DNA of 64,000 bases, taken from assembly GCF_002221505.1 (NCBI RefSeq), contig NZ_CP011036.1, positions 2,418,001 through 2,482,000 on the forward strand, in the 5' to 3' direction. The notes below the pieces were generated by a model. The model saw nothing but the letters and a program-made list of their open reading frames with translations, ran no database searches and was not told the DNA's origin. The DNA comes from Pseudoalteromonas nigrifaciens. GTDB lineage: Bacteria > Pseudomonadota > Gammaproteobacteria > Enterobacterales > Alteromonadaceae. A program made the position numbers and the translations under genes. This document shows, piece after piece, positions 47,603-56,619 of this stretch; position 1 is the stretch's first letter, and each line of letters begins with the position of its first letter.

Positions 47603-48262
47603 TTACTTATCTGCTAGCTTCTTTTTAAGCTCAGCTAACTCATCGTCTACCTTTTCGTTTTTTTGCAGTTCGGCAATTTCATCTGCTAAGGTTTTTTTGC
47701 CTAAATCGTACGACTCTATTTGAGATTCTAGTCCATCTATTTTAGTTTCGTAACGCTCAAAACGATTAAGTGCATCTTCTACCTTTGAGCTATCAAGTGC
47801 TTTTTTAACTTCAAGGCGCGACTCAGCCGAACGCTGACGTAATATAATCGCTTTTTGACGAGCTTTAGCATCTGCTAGCTTTTCTTGTAGCGTGGTTACT
47901 TCTTGTTGTAACTTTTCGATGTGTGAGCCTACATGCTCAAGTTCACCCTCGACTGAGGCTACAGCTTCGGCTGACTTTTGCTTTTCGAGTAAAGCGGCAC
48001 GTGCTAAATCGTCACGATCTTTGCTTAGCGCTAGTTCAGCTTTGTCTTGCCAATCATTCATTTGCGCTTTAAGTGTATCAACGCGACGTACTAATTCTTT
48101 TCGCTCAGCGAGTGTTTTAGCTGACGTAGAGCGAACCTCTACCAAGGTGTCTTCCATTTCTTGAATAATCAGACGAACCATTTTTTCTGGGTCTTCTGCT
48201 TTATCTAAAATGGCATTGATATTAGAATTAACAATGTCTGCAAAACGTGAAAAAATTCCCAT
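47603..48262 (-). CDS. pspA: phage shock protein A
   Basis: 219 aa, almost entirely alpha-helical coiled coil with the family opening MGIFSRFADIVNSNINAILDKAEDPEKMVRLIIQEMEDTL. It binds stressed inner membrane as an ESCRT-III-like scaffold and, when free, inhibits PspF. It is first in pspA-pspB-pspC-ycjX-ycjF and divergent from pspF, the classic order. A candidate sigma-54 promoter lies upstream. Confidence 0.97.
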   Translation of the reverse strand: MGIFSRFADIVNSNINAILDKAEDPEKMVRLIIQEMEDTLVEVRSTSAKTLAERKELVRRVDTLKAQMNDWQDKAELALSKDRDDLARAALLEKQKSAEAVASVEGELEHVGSHIEKLQQEVTTLQEKLADAKARQKAIILRQRSAESRLEVKKALDSSKVEDALNRFERYETKIDGLESQIESYDLGKKTLADEIAELQKNEKVDDELAELKKKLADK

Positions 48263-48308
48263 AACATTTACCTCTATAATTTAAACTTAGTTTGTCTGCT
48301 ATAACTGT

Positions 48309-48325
48309 ATCAATATGCTTGCCAA
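48309..48325 (-). promoter_or_regulatory. candidate sigma-54 promoter of the psp operon
   Basis: On the minus strand TTGGCAAG-N4-TTGAT matches the -24 element (TTGGCACG) well and has correct spacing to the -12. The -12 reads TTGA instead of TTGC. It lies 47 bp before the pspA start, and PspF is a sigma-54 activator. Confidence 0.6.
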
Positions 48326-48447
48326 CTTTATAAAAGTTAAAATACATAATTTATTCATAGAGTTAAACTCAAATTACAAATTACTTTAGTTATCTCCCAT
48401 TATGAAATACACTAACTGTTAGTAAAAATGACTAAGAGTTAGGAAAT

Positions 48448-49533
48448 ATGAGCCAATATCGCCAACAAGATAACTTACTCGGCCAATCTGATAGCTTTTT
48501 ATCGGTACTTGATCAGGTATCGCAGTTAGCTAACCTAGATAAACCAGTGCTTATTATTGGTGAGCGTGGCACAGGTAAAGAGTTAATTGCAGCACGTTTA
48601 CACTTTTTATCTAAACGTTGGGATCAAAACTATGTAAAGCTCAACTGTGCGGCGCTTAACGAAAACCTGCTCGAAAGTGAATTATTTGGCCATGAAAGTG
48701 GTGCTTTTACTGGCGCTAGTAAACGCCACGAAGGCCGCTTTGAACGTGCAAACAGCGGTACTTTATTTTTAGATGAGCTAGCAAACACCTCCGAAATGGT
48801 ACAAGAAAAATTGCTACGCGTTATAGAGTACGGTGAATTTGAGCGTGTAGGCGGTAAACAAACAATAAAAGTAGATACGCGTTTAGTGTGCGCTACTAAC
48901 GAAGATTTACCTTATTTAGCACAGCAAGGTGAGTTTAGAAGCGATTTGCTCGACCGCCTGGCTTTTGATGTAATAACCCTTCCCCCACTGCGTGAACGCC
49001 AAGGCGATATAATGCTGCTTGCAGAGCAGTTTGCAATGAATATGGCGCGCGATTTAGAGTGGCAATTGTTTAGCGGTTTTACCCGTAGTGCCACAGAAAC
49101 ACTGCTTAGTTATGATTGGCCTGGTAATATTCGAGAGCTAAAAAATGTGGTTGAGCGCAGTTTGTATCGCCATGGGAGTGAACAGATCCCCGTTCATCAG
49201 ATTATTTTAGACCCATTTGAAAGCCGTTTTAGGCCAAAACCACGAGTAAAGCCTACTGCTTTTGTTAATAATAACATTAATACTCCTGAGCCAGCGGTTG
49301 CCGCAGCGCCGGTTGCTCAAGCACTACCAAGTGCAGCGCCTATTAATACTGAGTTTCCATGTAGCTTAAAAAAACTCTCTAACGACTTTGAAATTTTAAT
49401 GATTAACAAAGCTTTAGAGCATAGCCAATTTAATCAAAAGAAAACTGCAGAAGTACTGGGTTTGACGTATCATCAATTACGTGGCTATCTGAAAAAATAT
49501 AACTTGCTATACCCAAGCGACACCAAGGGGTGA
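48448..49533 (+). CDS. pspF: psp operon transcriptional activator PspF
   Basis: 361 aa. No receiver domain; the AAA+ domain begins almost at once. Walker A GERGTGKE at 38-45, the sigma-54 contact loop GAFTGA at 85-90 and GNIRELKNVVERS follow. A linker of about 60 residues rich in Pro and Ala leads to a C-terminal Fis-type HTH (QKKTAEVLGLTYHQLRGYLKKY). It activates pspA through sigma-54 and is held off by PspA. Longer than E. coli PspF (325) because of the linker. Confidence 0.95.
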   Translation: MSQYRQQDNLLGQSDSFLSVLDQVSQLANLDKPVLIIGERGTGKELIAARLHFLSKRWDQNYVKLNCAALNENLLESELFGHESGAFTGASKRHEGRFERANSGTLFLDELANTSEMVQEKLLRVIEYGEFERVGGKQTIKVDTRLVCATNEDLPYLAQQGEFRSDLLDRLAFDVITLPPLRERQGDIMLLAEQFAMNMARDLEWQLFSGFTRSATETLLSYDWPGNIRELKNVVERSLYRHGSEQIPVHQIILDPFESRFRPKPRVKPTAFVNNNINTPEPAVAAAPVAQALPSAAPINTEFPCSLKKLSNDFEILMINKALEHSQFNQKKTAEVLGLTYHQLRGYLKKYNLLYPSDTKG

Positions 49534-49581
49534 GTTTCAGTTTACTTAGTTATAGTTCAATAATAGTTAGAGGTTACGCAG

Positions 49582-51189
49582 GTGCATAAATTATTACTTG
49601 CTTTGCTATCAACCAGCCTTATAGGGTGTATAGATAGTAAAGAAGAAATCTTAAAAGAAAAAAACCAAGGCTTAGTTTATTGCGCTGAAGCAAACCCTGT
49701 GTCGTTTAATCCGCAGGTAACAACGACAGGCTCAACTATAGATATTATTGCCAATCAATTATACGACCGCCTAATTAGCATTGACCCTGTTACTGCTGAA
49801 TTTCAAAGTGAATTAGCCACCGATTGGAAAACGAGTAAAGACGGTAAATCGATTACTTTTACCTTACGTAAAGACGTAAAATTTCATACCACGGCGTACT
49901 TTACGCCGTCGCGGGATTTTAACGCCGACGATGTTATTTTTACTTTTAGCCGCTTATTTGATGTTTATAATCCGTATCACTTTGTTGGCGATGCTAATTA
50001 TCCTTACTTTCAGAGTGTAGGAATTGATCAGCTTATTCGTAAAATTGTACGTGTGTCTGACTATCAAGTACGGTTTGAGTTGTTTAATGCCGAAAGTAGC
50101 TTTTTAGCCAATATGGCCACCGATTTTGCTGTTGTATTGTCACAAGAATATGCCATGCAACTAAAAGCCAGCGAACAAACCAATTTGTTTGATCACTACC
50201 CAGTAGGCACAGGCCCGTATATTTATAAAGAGTATAGGCGCGACCATTTAGTGCGCTTTTATAAAAACCCAGTTTATTGGAAACACGACGTGGTACTGGA
50301 TCAATTGGTTTACGACATTACCCCTAACGGCACCACGCGTATAGCTAAAATGCTCACCAAAGAATGTGATGTCACCGCTCATCCAAGTAGCGCGCAATTG
50401 AGTATTTTAGCCCAGCGCGACGACATTAATGTAGAAAAAGAAACCAACTTAAATATTGGCTACTGGGCATTTAATACTGAGCGCCCCCCTTTTGACGATA
50501 TACGAGTACGACAAGCACTCGCTCATGCAATTGACGTAGATAAAATAATGCAGGCTGTGTATTACGGCAATGGTATTCGCGCTCAATCAATTTTACCACC
50601 CACCTCGTGGGCGTTTGAACCACAAGCTAACATTCCAAATTTTGACCCTGCTTTAGCCAAAAAATTACTTATTGAAGCTGGCTTACCTAATGGCTTTAAC
50701 ATGAACATTTGGGCCATGCCAGTGAGTCGTATTTATAATCCTAATGCCCGTAAAATGGCCGAGCTAATGCAAAGTGATTTACGTAAAATAGGGGTTAAAG
50801 TGAGTATTATAGAATACGAATGGAATACCTTTATTCAGCGTGTTGGCGAGCACCGACACGACAGCGTACTGCTTGGCTGGGCTGCCGATACGCCCGACCC
50901 TGATAACTTTTTTAGCCCTTTGCTAAGTTGCACGGCCACCTTTAGTGGTAAAAATGCCGCAAATTGGTGTAACCCACAATTTGACTCTTTACTTAACCAA
51001 GCGCTTAGTACAACCGATATAGCACTGCGTAAACAATATTATGACGCTGCACAAAGCATGATTATTAATGAGCTACCTTTAATACCAATAGCCCACGGCA
51101 TGCGTTTTCAGGCAAGCAGTGCTGATGTAGAGGGCATAACGCTCGGCCCATTTGGTGCTATTTCGCTTGCTAATGCGAGGAAAAAATAA
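49582..51189 (+). CDS. sapA: SapA-like peptide ABC transporter substrate-binding lipoprotein
   Basis: 535 aa with a GTG start. The lipobox SLIGC places a lipidated Cys16, so it is a membrane-anchored periplasmic lipoprotein. The SBP_bac_5 domain covers the rest (GLVYCAEANPVSFNPQVTTTGSTIDI, FTLRKDVKFHTT, YPVGTGPYIYKEY). It begins a five-gene Sap-type operon just after pspF, overlapping sapB by one base. In enterics Sap is linked to antimicrobial peptide uptake and K+ transport. Confidence 0.88.
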   Translation: MHKLLLALLSTSLIGCIDSKEEILKEKNQGLVYCAEANPVSFNPQVTTTGSTIDIIANQLYDRLISIDPVTAEFQSELATDWKTSKDGKSITFTLRKDVKFHTTAYFTPSRDFNADDVIFTFSRLFDVYNPYHFVGDANYPYFQSVGIDQLIRKIVRVSDYQVRFELFNAESSFLANMATDFAVVLSQEYAMQLKASEQTNLFDHYPVGTGPYIYKEYRRDHLVRFYKNPVYWKHDVVLDQLVYDITPNGTTRIAKMLTKECDVTAHPSSAQLSILAQRDDINVEKETNLNIGYWAFNTERPPFDDIRVRQALAHAIDVDKIMQAVYYGNGIRAQSILPPTSWAFEPQANIPNFDPALAKKLLIEAGLPNGFNMNIWAMPVSRIYNPNARKMAELMQSDLRKIGVKVSIIEYEWNTFIQRVGEHRHDSVLLGWAADTPDPDNFFSPLLSCTATFSGKNAANWCNPQFDSLLNQALSTTDIALRKQYYDAAQSMIINELPLIPIAHGMRFQASSADVEGITLGPFGAISLANARKK

Positions 51190-52223
51190 TGCGCTTAGAT
51201 TATATTTTACGCCGCATTGGTTTATTTGTTTTTATGGTATTAATGCTTAGCGTTTTTACTTTTTTACTGAGCTTTTTATTTCCTGGCGATGCATTAAGTA
51301 ATTTAAGCGGTATTCCCAGTAATAACTTTGCGCAACACACCCAGTTAGAAGATAAGTATTTATATAATAGTAATTATTTTATGCAATATATCGCTTTTTT
51401 AGGGCGTATATTGCAAGGTGATTGGGGACTGTCGTTTGCCTCTGGAGATAGCGTGTTTTCGCAAATACTCGACTTAATTCCTGCCACACTCGAGCTTAGT
51501 ATATACGCGCTGTTTGTTTCGGTTGTTATTGGTGTTCCTACAGGCATATTAGCCTCTGCTTATTATAAACAATGGCCCGATAAGCTTATTTCCTCTACCA
51601 CTATGATAGGCTATTCCATGCCTATTTTTTGGTTAGCATTATTACTCATTATGCTATTTTCATTGCAACTGGGTTGGTTTCCAATGTCAGGAAGAATGAG
51701 CTTACTCTATGAAATACCACCCACTACTGGCTTTATTTTAATTGATATTAGCTTGGCAAGCTTTCCGTACCAGGGCATGGCTTTTATTGACGCCTTACAC
51801 CACCTTACCTTGCCTACCATAGTACTGGCTATGTACCCCACTACGGTATTAATACGCTTTACTCGCGAATCTATGCTTAAAGTAATGGATCAAAACTTTA
51901 TTAAAACAGCGCGCGCAAAAGGCCTTAATCGCAGGCAACTTATAATGCACCATGCGCTGCGTAATGCATTGTTACCGGTAATTAAGCAAATTGGTTTACA
52001 ATTTAGCACGCTTATTACGCTGGCAATGATCACTGAAATTATTTTTTCGTGGCCTGGGATTGGCCGCTGGTTAATTGATAGTATTTATCAGCGTGATTAC
52101 CCCGCTATACAAGGTGGCTTAATGGCGGTTTCTTTATTTATTATTTTTGCCACCATAATCGCAGAGCTAATTTATACTCTATTCGACCCACTCTCACGGA
52201 ACCAAGCTCATGGCAAAGTTTAA
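51189..52223 (+). CDS. sapB: SapB-like peptide ABC transporter permease
   Basis: 344 aa. A DppB/OppB-type permease with an N-terminal helix, a long first periplasmic loop and the binding-protein-dependent transport motif RFTRESMLKVMDQNFIKTARAKGLNRRQLIMHHALRNALLPV. It forms the inner-membrane channel with SapC. The end overlaps sapC by 14 bp. Confidence 0.93.
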   Translation: MRLDYILRRIGLFVFMVLMLSVFTFLLSFLFPGDALSNLSGIPSNNFAQHTQLEDKYLYNSNYFMQYIAFLGRILQGDWGLSFASGDSVFSQILDLIPATLELSIYALFVSVVIGVPTGILASAYYKQWPDKLISSTTMIGYSMPIFWLALLLIMLFSLQLGWFPMSGRMSLLYEIPPTTGFILIDISLASFPYQGMAFIDALHHLTLPTIVLAMYPTTVLIRFTRESMLKVMDQNFIKTARAKGLNRRQLIMHHALRNALLPVIKQIGLQFSTLITLAMITEIIFSWPGIGRWLIDSIYQRDYPAIQGGLMAVSLFIIFATIIAELIYTLFDPLSRNQAHGKV

Positions 52224-53103
52224 CTTATTTTCTGAAGAGTCGAATAAATCGCCCCTAGCACGGCTGTGGCGAAAATTTAAAACCAACCACCCTGCACTCG
52301 TTGGTTTATGGGTGTTTATTGCTTTTGCTTTACTGGCCGCCAGTGCACCTTTTTTAGCCCCTTATGGGGTTAATCAGCAACATAGTGATGCCTTACTTAT
52401 TCCGCCCTCGTGGCGCGAAATGGGTGACGTACGTTTTCTTTTAGGCACCGACGATTTAGGCCGCGATGTGCTTTCTAGATTAATGAACGGCGCAACGTAT
52501 ACATTTGGCTTATCAATTATTGCAGCGTTTTTAACCACTGTCATTGGCTTACTCGTAGGCACTTTTGCTGGTATTAGTCGTGGGCTTCGCTCCAGTTTTT
52601 TAAATCACTTACTGGATATAACGCTTTCTATTCCGTCGTTGTTGCTGGCAATTATTATTATAGCGATATTAGGCCCAGGTTTAATGAATACCGTATGGGC
52701 AATTATTTTGGCACTGCTGCCGCAATTTATTCACTCTATTCGCAACTTAATTGTAGATGAGCTGAGTAAAGATTACATCACCGCTTATCGGCTCGATGGC
52801 GCCTCTAATTGGCATATATTGTCGCGAGGGATTTACCCTAATATATATGAATATATAGTGGTTATTTTTACCATGGCGCTCTCTACTGCTATTTTAGATA
52901 TAGCCGCTTTAGGTTTTTTAAAATTAGGCGCGCAACCACCTACAACCGAATGGGGTGCAATTTTAGCCGAAAACCTCGGGCTTATATATTTAGCCCCCTG
53001 GACTGTAGCCCTACCAGGCGTACTGTTGTTTTTAGCGGTACTGTCAACAAACTTAGTAGGCGATGGACTTCGCCAAGTTTTACAAGCGCGTAAGGCTGAT
53101 TAA
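52210..53103 (+). CDS. sapC: SapC-like peptide ABC transporter permease
   Basis: 297 aa. A DppC/OppC-type permease: N-terminal WRKFKTNHPALVGLWVFIAFALLAASAPFLAPYGVNQ, LLGTDDLGRDVLSRLMNGATYTF, and the EAA-type loop DYITAYRLDGASNWHILSRGIYPN. Partner of SapB. It directly abuts sapD. Confidence 0.93.
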   Translation: MAKFNLFSEESNKSPLARLWRKFKTNHPALVGLWVFIAFALLAASAPFLAPYGVNQQHSDALLIPPSWREMGDVRFLLGTDDLGRDVLSRLMNGATYTFGLSIIAAFLTTVIGLLVGTFAGISRGLRSSFLNHLLDITLSIPSLLLAIIIIAILGPGLMNTVWAIILALLPQFIHSIRNLIVDELSKDYITAYRLDGASNWHILSRGIYPNIYEYIVVIFTMALSTAILDIAALGFLKLGAQPPTTEWGAILAENLGLIYLAPWTVALPGVLLFLAVLSTNLVGDGLRQVLQARKAD

Positions 53104-54096
53104 ATGCAATTACTTGATGTTCGAAACTTAACCATTGAATTACATACCTCTGAAACCGTTATTAGGGCCGTAGACAGAGTGAGCTTTAGCTTAAAAGAAG
53201 GCGAAGTACATGCTTTGGTGGGTGAATCTGGTTCTGGGAAGAGCTTAATCGCCAAAGCAATTGTAGGAGTGCTTAATGAACGCTGGGTAATAACAGCTGA
53301 TAGAGTGCATTGGCGCGAGGTAGACTTAATGCGTTTAACCCCAGAACAACGCCGTAAAGTAGTGAGCCAAGACATAGCAATGATCTATCAAGATCCGAGT
53401 CGCTGCCTTGACCCTACCGCTAAAATATTTGATCAAATAGCCGAAACCTTACCTGAGGTAGCAAGTAAAGGGTTTTTCTTAAAGCGTAATCGCGAGCGCA
53501 AAGACAGAGTAAAAGCACTTATTCATAAAGTCGGTATTAAAAACCACGAAGAAATACTTAGCAGCTACCCCCACGAGCTTTCAGAAGGGGTGTGCCAAAA
53601 AGTGATGATTGCTATGGCAATTGCGCGTACGCCAAAATTATTAATTGCAGATGAGCCCACCACCGCACTTGAAAGCACCACCCGTGCACAAGTATTTAGA
53701 TTGTTAAAAAGCTTAAATCAGTTAAAAAACATGTCTATTTTAATGATTTCTCATGAGCTAGAAGAAATTGTTAACTGGTCGCATACTATTCATGTTTTAT
53801 ATTGTGGACAAATGGTTGAAGCAGGCCCAACGCATCGTATTTTTAGCCAACCACGCCACCCTTATACGCAAGCACTACTAAAAAGCCTACCCGATTACGA
53901 ACATGGTTTGGCGCATAAAGAGCCTTTTTACGCGCTTAAAGGCACCATTCCTACGCTGCAACATTTACCAATTGGTTGTCGGTTAGGGCCGCGTTGCCCG
54001 CAAGCACAAAGAGAATGTGTTATTGCGCCAAAGCTAACTAAACACCAAGGGCATAGTTATGCGTGTCATTTTCCGCTGATCAAGGAGATGAAATAG
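53104..54096 (+). CDS. sapD: SapD-like peptide ABC transporter ATPase
   Basis: 330 aa. Walker A GESGSGKS, a variant signature motif LSEGVCQKVMIAMAIA (SEGVCQ replacing SGGQ, as in SapD proteins), Walker B LLIADEPTTAL, and the oligopeptide-type C-terminal Cys-rich segment (CRLGPRCPQAQRECV). It energises the Sap transporter. In enterics SapD is also tied to Trk K+ uptake. It overlaps sapF by one base. Confidence 0.93.
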   Translation: MQLLDVRNLTIELHTSETVIRAVDRVSFSLKEGEVHALVGESGSGKSLIAKAIVGVLNERWVITADRVHWREVDLMRLTPEQRRKVVSQDIAMIYQDPSRCLDPTAKIFDQIAETLPEVASKGFFLKRNRERKDRVKALIHKVGIKNHEEILSSYPHELSEGVCQKVMIAMAIARTPKLLIADEPTTALESTTRAQVFRLLKSLNQLKNMSILMISHELEEIVNWSHTIHVLYCGQMVEAGPTHRIFSQPRHPYTQALLKSLPDYEHGLAHKEPFYALKGTIPTLQHLPIGCRLGPRCPQAQRECVIAPKLTKHQGHSYACHFPLIKEMK

Positions 54097-54857
54097 TGCA
54101 ACCCTTACTAAAAGTACAAGCATTATCAAAAAGCTTTAATTTACGGGCTGGATTATTTAGCCGTAAAAAATTTGCAGTACTTAAAAATATTTCGTTTAGT
54201 GTTGGCAAAGGCGAAACCATAGCCATAATTGGTGAAACGGGTGCCGGAAAAAGTACCCTAGCAAAATTACTTGCCGGAGCCGATAGCGCTGATAGCGGGC
54301 AAATTTTACTCGAAAACAACATAATCGAAAATAACGGCATTCGCGATCCACAATGTCGCCATATCAGAATGATTTTTCAAGACTCAGCAACCTCGCTAAA
54401 CCCGGCACTGACTATTGCCGACATGCTCGATGATTGCCTGCAATTTAATACCGATTTTGACAAACAACAACGCGCCGAAAAAATAGACAGCACCATGTTA
54501 AAAGTGGGGTTATTAGTAGATCATCAACAATATTATCCGCACATGTTCAGCATAGGGCAATTACAGCGTGTAGCGCTTGCTCGCGCACTTATATTAGATC
54601 CTAAGGTCGTTGTACTCGATGAAGCACTTTCATCTCTAGACCCCTCTGTACGCGCACAAATAGTTAATTTATTACTAAAGCTACAACTTGAAACCGGATT
54701 AACCTATATATTAATAACCCATCACCTTAGTTTAGTCCGCCATATTAGCGACCAACTGGTAGTACTAGAACGAGGCGAAATTGTTGAATACGGCCCCACC
54801 GAAGCAATATTCCAAAATCCCCAATCGAAAATAACGCAAAAATTATTGAGTTGTTGA
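54096..54857 (+). CDS. sapF: SapF-like peptide ABC transporter ATPase
   Basis: 253 aa with a GTG start at 54096 that overlaps the sapD TAG stop by one base. AAGGAG lies 8 bases before it. A longer frame within sapD is not favoured. Walker A GETGAGKST, signature FSIGQLQRVALARA, Walker B VVVLDEALSSLD. The second ATPase of the Sap system and the last gene of the operon. Confidence 0.93.
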   Translation: MQPLLKVQALSKSFNLRAGLFSRKKFAVLKNISFSVGKGETIAIIGETGAGKSTLAKLLAGADSADSGQILLENNIIENNGIRDPQCRHIRMIFQDSATSLNPALTIADMLDDCLQFNTDFDKQQRAEKIDSTMLKVGLLVDHQQYYPHMFSIGQLQRVALARALILDPKVVVLDEALSSLDPSVRAQIVNLLLKLQLETGLTYILITHHLSLVRHISDQLVVLERGEIVEYGPTEAIFQNPQSKITQKLLSC

Positions 54858-55171
54858 TGAGAAAGTCCAAGAAAAAACTAACTTCAATACGTAAAAGAGT
54901 ACGCGTTTAGGTTTGATTTAGAACATAATTAAACCTGAACGTCTGAAAAACTAAAATGTTAAAAAATTAAAATGACACCCACTCTAATTATTAATCCCTT
55001 CAGTCTTTATCTAAACAAACATTGCTAGGCTTAAAAGCATCCTTAATTTTTAAAACACCTCTGCTTATTCAGATAACGTTGTATTTAACTGCTTTTTATT
55101 CATTTTTAGGCATGCGAAATACTGTGCTTTCACAGTGAGAGGGAATTACGGAGAGTTTTTGAAGTAAAATT
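54858..55171. other. non-coding stretch between sapF and the RAYT-like gene
   Basis: 314 bp, AT-rich, with no gene I can support. It holds a GACACCCAC motif at 54974-54982 that is inverted relative to copies beyond the transposase gene. An imperfect hairpin (AGGTTT...AAACCT) near 54912-54937 may be a weak sapF terminator. Confidence 0.5.
54974..54982 (+). repeat. GACACCCAC motif flanking the RAYT-like gene
   Basis: GACACCCAC here faces GTGGGTGTC at 56431-56439 and a one-base variant (ATGGGTGTC) at 56215-56223. The matching bases continue weakly (TAAT) inward. The motifs may mark the limits of the mobile unit. Confidence 0.4.
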
Positions 55172-56146
55172 TTAAGCCAGTAGCTTTTCGCAGTTACTAA
55201 CGTTGGTGCGCCGCTTTCTGTTTAGGTGTTCGCAGTATCCTTCGTGTGACGCTGGGCGACCTACTGCACCATGAAATACGCGACTAAATTGTGTGGTGAG
55301 TTTTAGCCAGTTTTCGGGGGTAATGTTTACTCTTTGTAACAGGGGTAAAGTGGTACTCTCAATATGGCCTTTCTTGCCTTCGCGTATACAACGCCCGGTT
55401 AATTCTACTAGTTCAAGGTAAGATTTAAGCGCAAATGGTAATCCTTTCGCCATGTGCTTTTTTGATTTACCTGAAAAGCGCAGGAGTTGCTTCGGTTGCT
55501 TACCTGCAGTGGCACTTTCAATGCGTATTTTTACGCTGGTATGCTCTGATGTTTCTGGTGTTGTTGCTGCCTTTGCTCTTATTGGGTTTAAGTCAACATA
55601 TGCCATACAGGCGATTAATGCGGCTTCATCTAAAAGGGCTTGTGATTTAAAACGTCCCTCCCAAAACCGTCCGGTACAGTTATCTTCTTTATTAGCTCTG
55701 CGCGCAATGTCTTCATTTAATAAGCGCATAAACCAACTGATATTAGCTAAGCGTTCTCGGTATTCACTGATTGTTTCATTTAGAAAGAGCCATTCAATTT
55801 TACTTAGCTCTTCACCTTGCAGATATTTGTTAGTGAGAACAGTGCCTTTACAAAGCCTGTGCCACCGCTGAATAATGGCTTTATCGGTTAGTCGCTTGGC
55901 TTTTTTATCATCAACATAGAGTACCAAATGAGTGTGGTTGCTCATTACTGCATATGCGCACACATCGATACAAAATACGTTAGCGAGGGCAAGTAATTTG
56001 CTTTCAACCCACCCTCTGCGATGTTCATACGATTGATTAGTAAAGTTGTCTACGCCGCATAAAAATGCACGGCGTACACAGCGCGAAATACAGTGGTAGT
56101 ATTTTGTATCGACCAAACTAACCTGACGTTTTCTTGCGATAGCCAT
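55172..56146 (-). CDS. REP-associated tyrosine transposase-like (Y1/IS200-like) protein
   Basis: 324 aa. The N-terminal Y1_Tnp-type domain has [15 protein letters not shown] and the HUH histidines His71 and His73 in MSNHTHLVLY. Later, GRFWEGRFKSQALLDEAALIACMAYVDLNPIRA is typical of this group. No Tyr occurs between residues 140 and 160 (NEDIARRAN), where I would expect the catalytic residue, so activity is uncertain. RAYT proteins are linked to spread of extragenic palindromes and are usually single-copy and domesticated. Its 5' end is partly duplicated upstream. Confidence 0.82.
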   Translation of the reverse strand: MAIARKRQVSLVDTKYYHCISRCVRRAFLCGVDNFTNQSYEHRRGWVESKLLALANVFCIDVCAYAVMSNHTHLVLYVDDKKAKRLTDKAIIQRWHRLCKGTVLTNKYLQGEELSKIEWLFLNETISEYRERLANISWFMRLLNEDIARRANKEDNCTGRFWEGRFKSQALLDEAALIACMAYVDLNPIRAKAATTPETSEHTSVKIRIESATAGKQPKQLLRFSGKSKKHMAKGLPFALKSYLELVELTGRCIREGKKGHIESTTLPLLQRVNITPENWLKLTTQFSRVFHGAVGRPASHEGYCEHLNRKRRTNVSNCEKLLA

Positions 56147-56452
56147 GTGACACCTTGCTTAATTATTGCACTAACCAGAGCTTAGTTAATTACACTGATA
56201 TTACAAATATTAAGATGGGTGTCTGCATTAAAAATAATGTTCATACGATTGATTAGTAAAGTTGTCTACGCCGCATAAAAATGCACGGCGTACACAGCGC
56301 GAAATACAGTGATAGTATTTTGTATCGACCAAACTTACCTGACGTTTTCTTGCGATAGCCATGTGACACCCTGCTTAATTATTGCACTAAAAAGAGCATA
56401 GTTAATTACACTGATATTACAAATATTAAGGTGGGTGTCTGCATTAAAAATA
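56021..56452. repeat. 216-bp tandem duplication covering the RAYT 5' end and promoter
   Basis: Unit 1 (56021-56236) and unit 2 (56237-56452) are direct copies in exact tandem, with 7 differences in 216 bp. Each contains the first 42 codons of the transposase gene, its ATG and about 90 bp upstream. Both differences inside the coding part are synonymous. Confidence 0.92.
56228..56362 (-). pseudogene. truncated N-terminal copy of the RAYT-like gene
   Basis: The ATG at 56362 opens the same 42 codons as the complete gene. At the duplication junction the frame reads two more codons (Tyr-Phe) and stops at TAA (56228-56230). The 44-aa product carries only the first strand region without the HxH motif and is unlikely to function. 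Confidence 0.8.
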
Positions 56453-56574
56453 TTTCAACTGTAAACCTAAATACCAAATTCGGTTAATCACTTACTGATA
56501 TCTGGCACCTTCTTTTAGTAATAACTGCTCTTACTCATAACTACTTTTCCTAATAGCTGCTTTTTTACAAACAA

Positions 56575-56600
56575 AAAAGGCGCTTTAAAAAGCGCCTTTT
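56575..56600 (-). terminator. intrinsic terminator after ppiD
   Basis: AAAAGGCGCTTT / AAAGCGCCTTTT, a perfect 12-bp stem with a 2-nt spacer (loop opens to about 6 nt), 20 bp after the ppiD stop and ending in T4. Confidence 0.88.
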
Positions 56601-56619
56601 AATTATTTAATTACGAATT

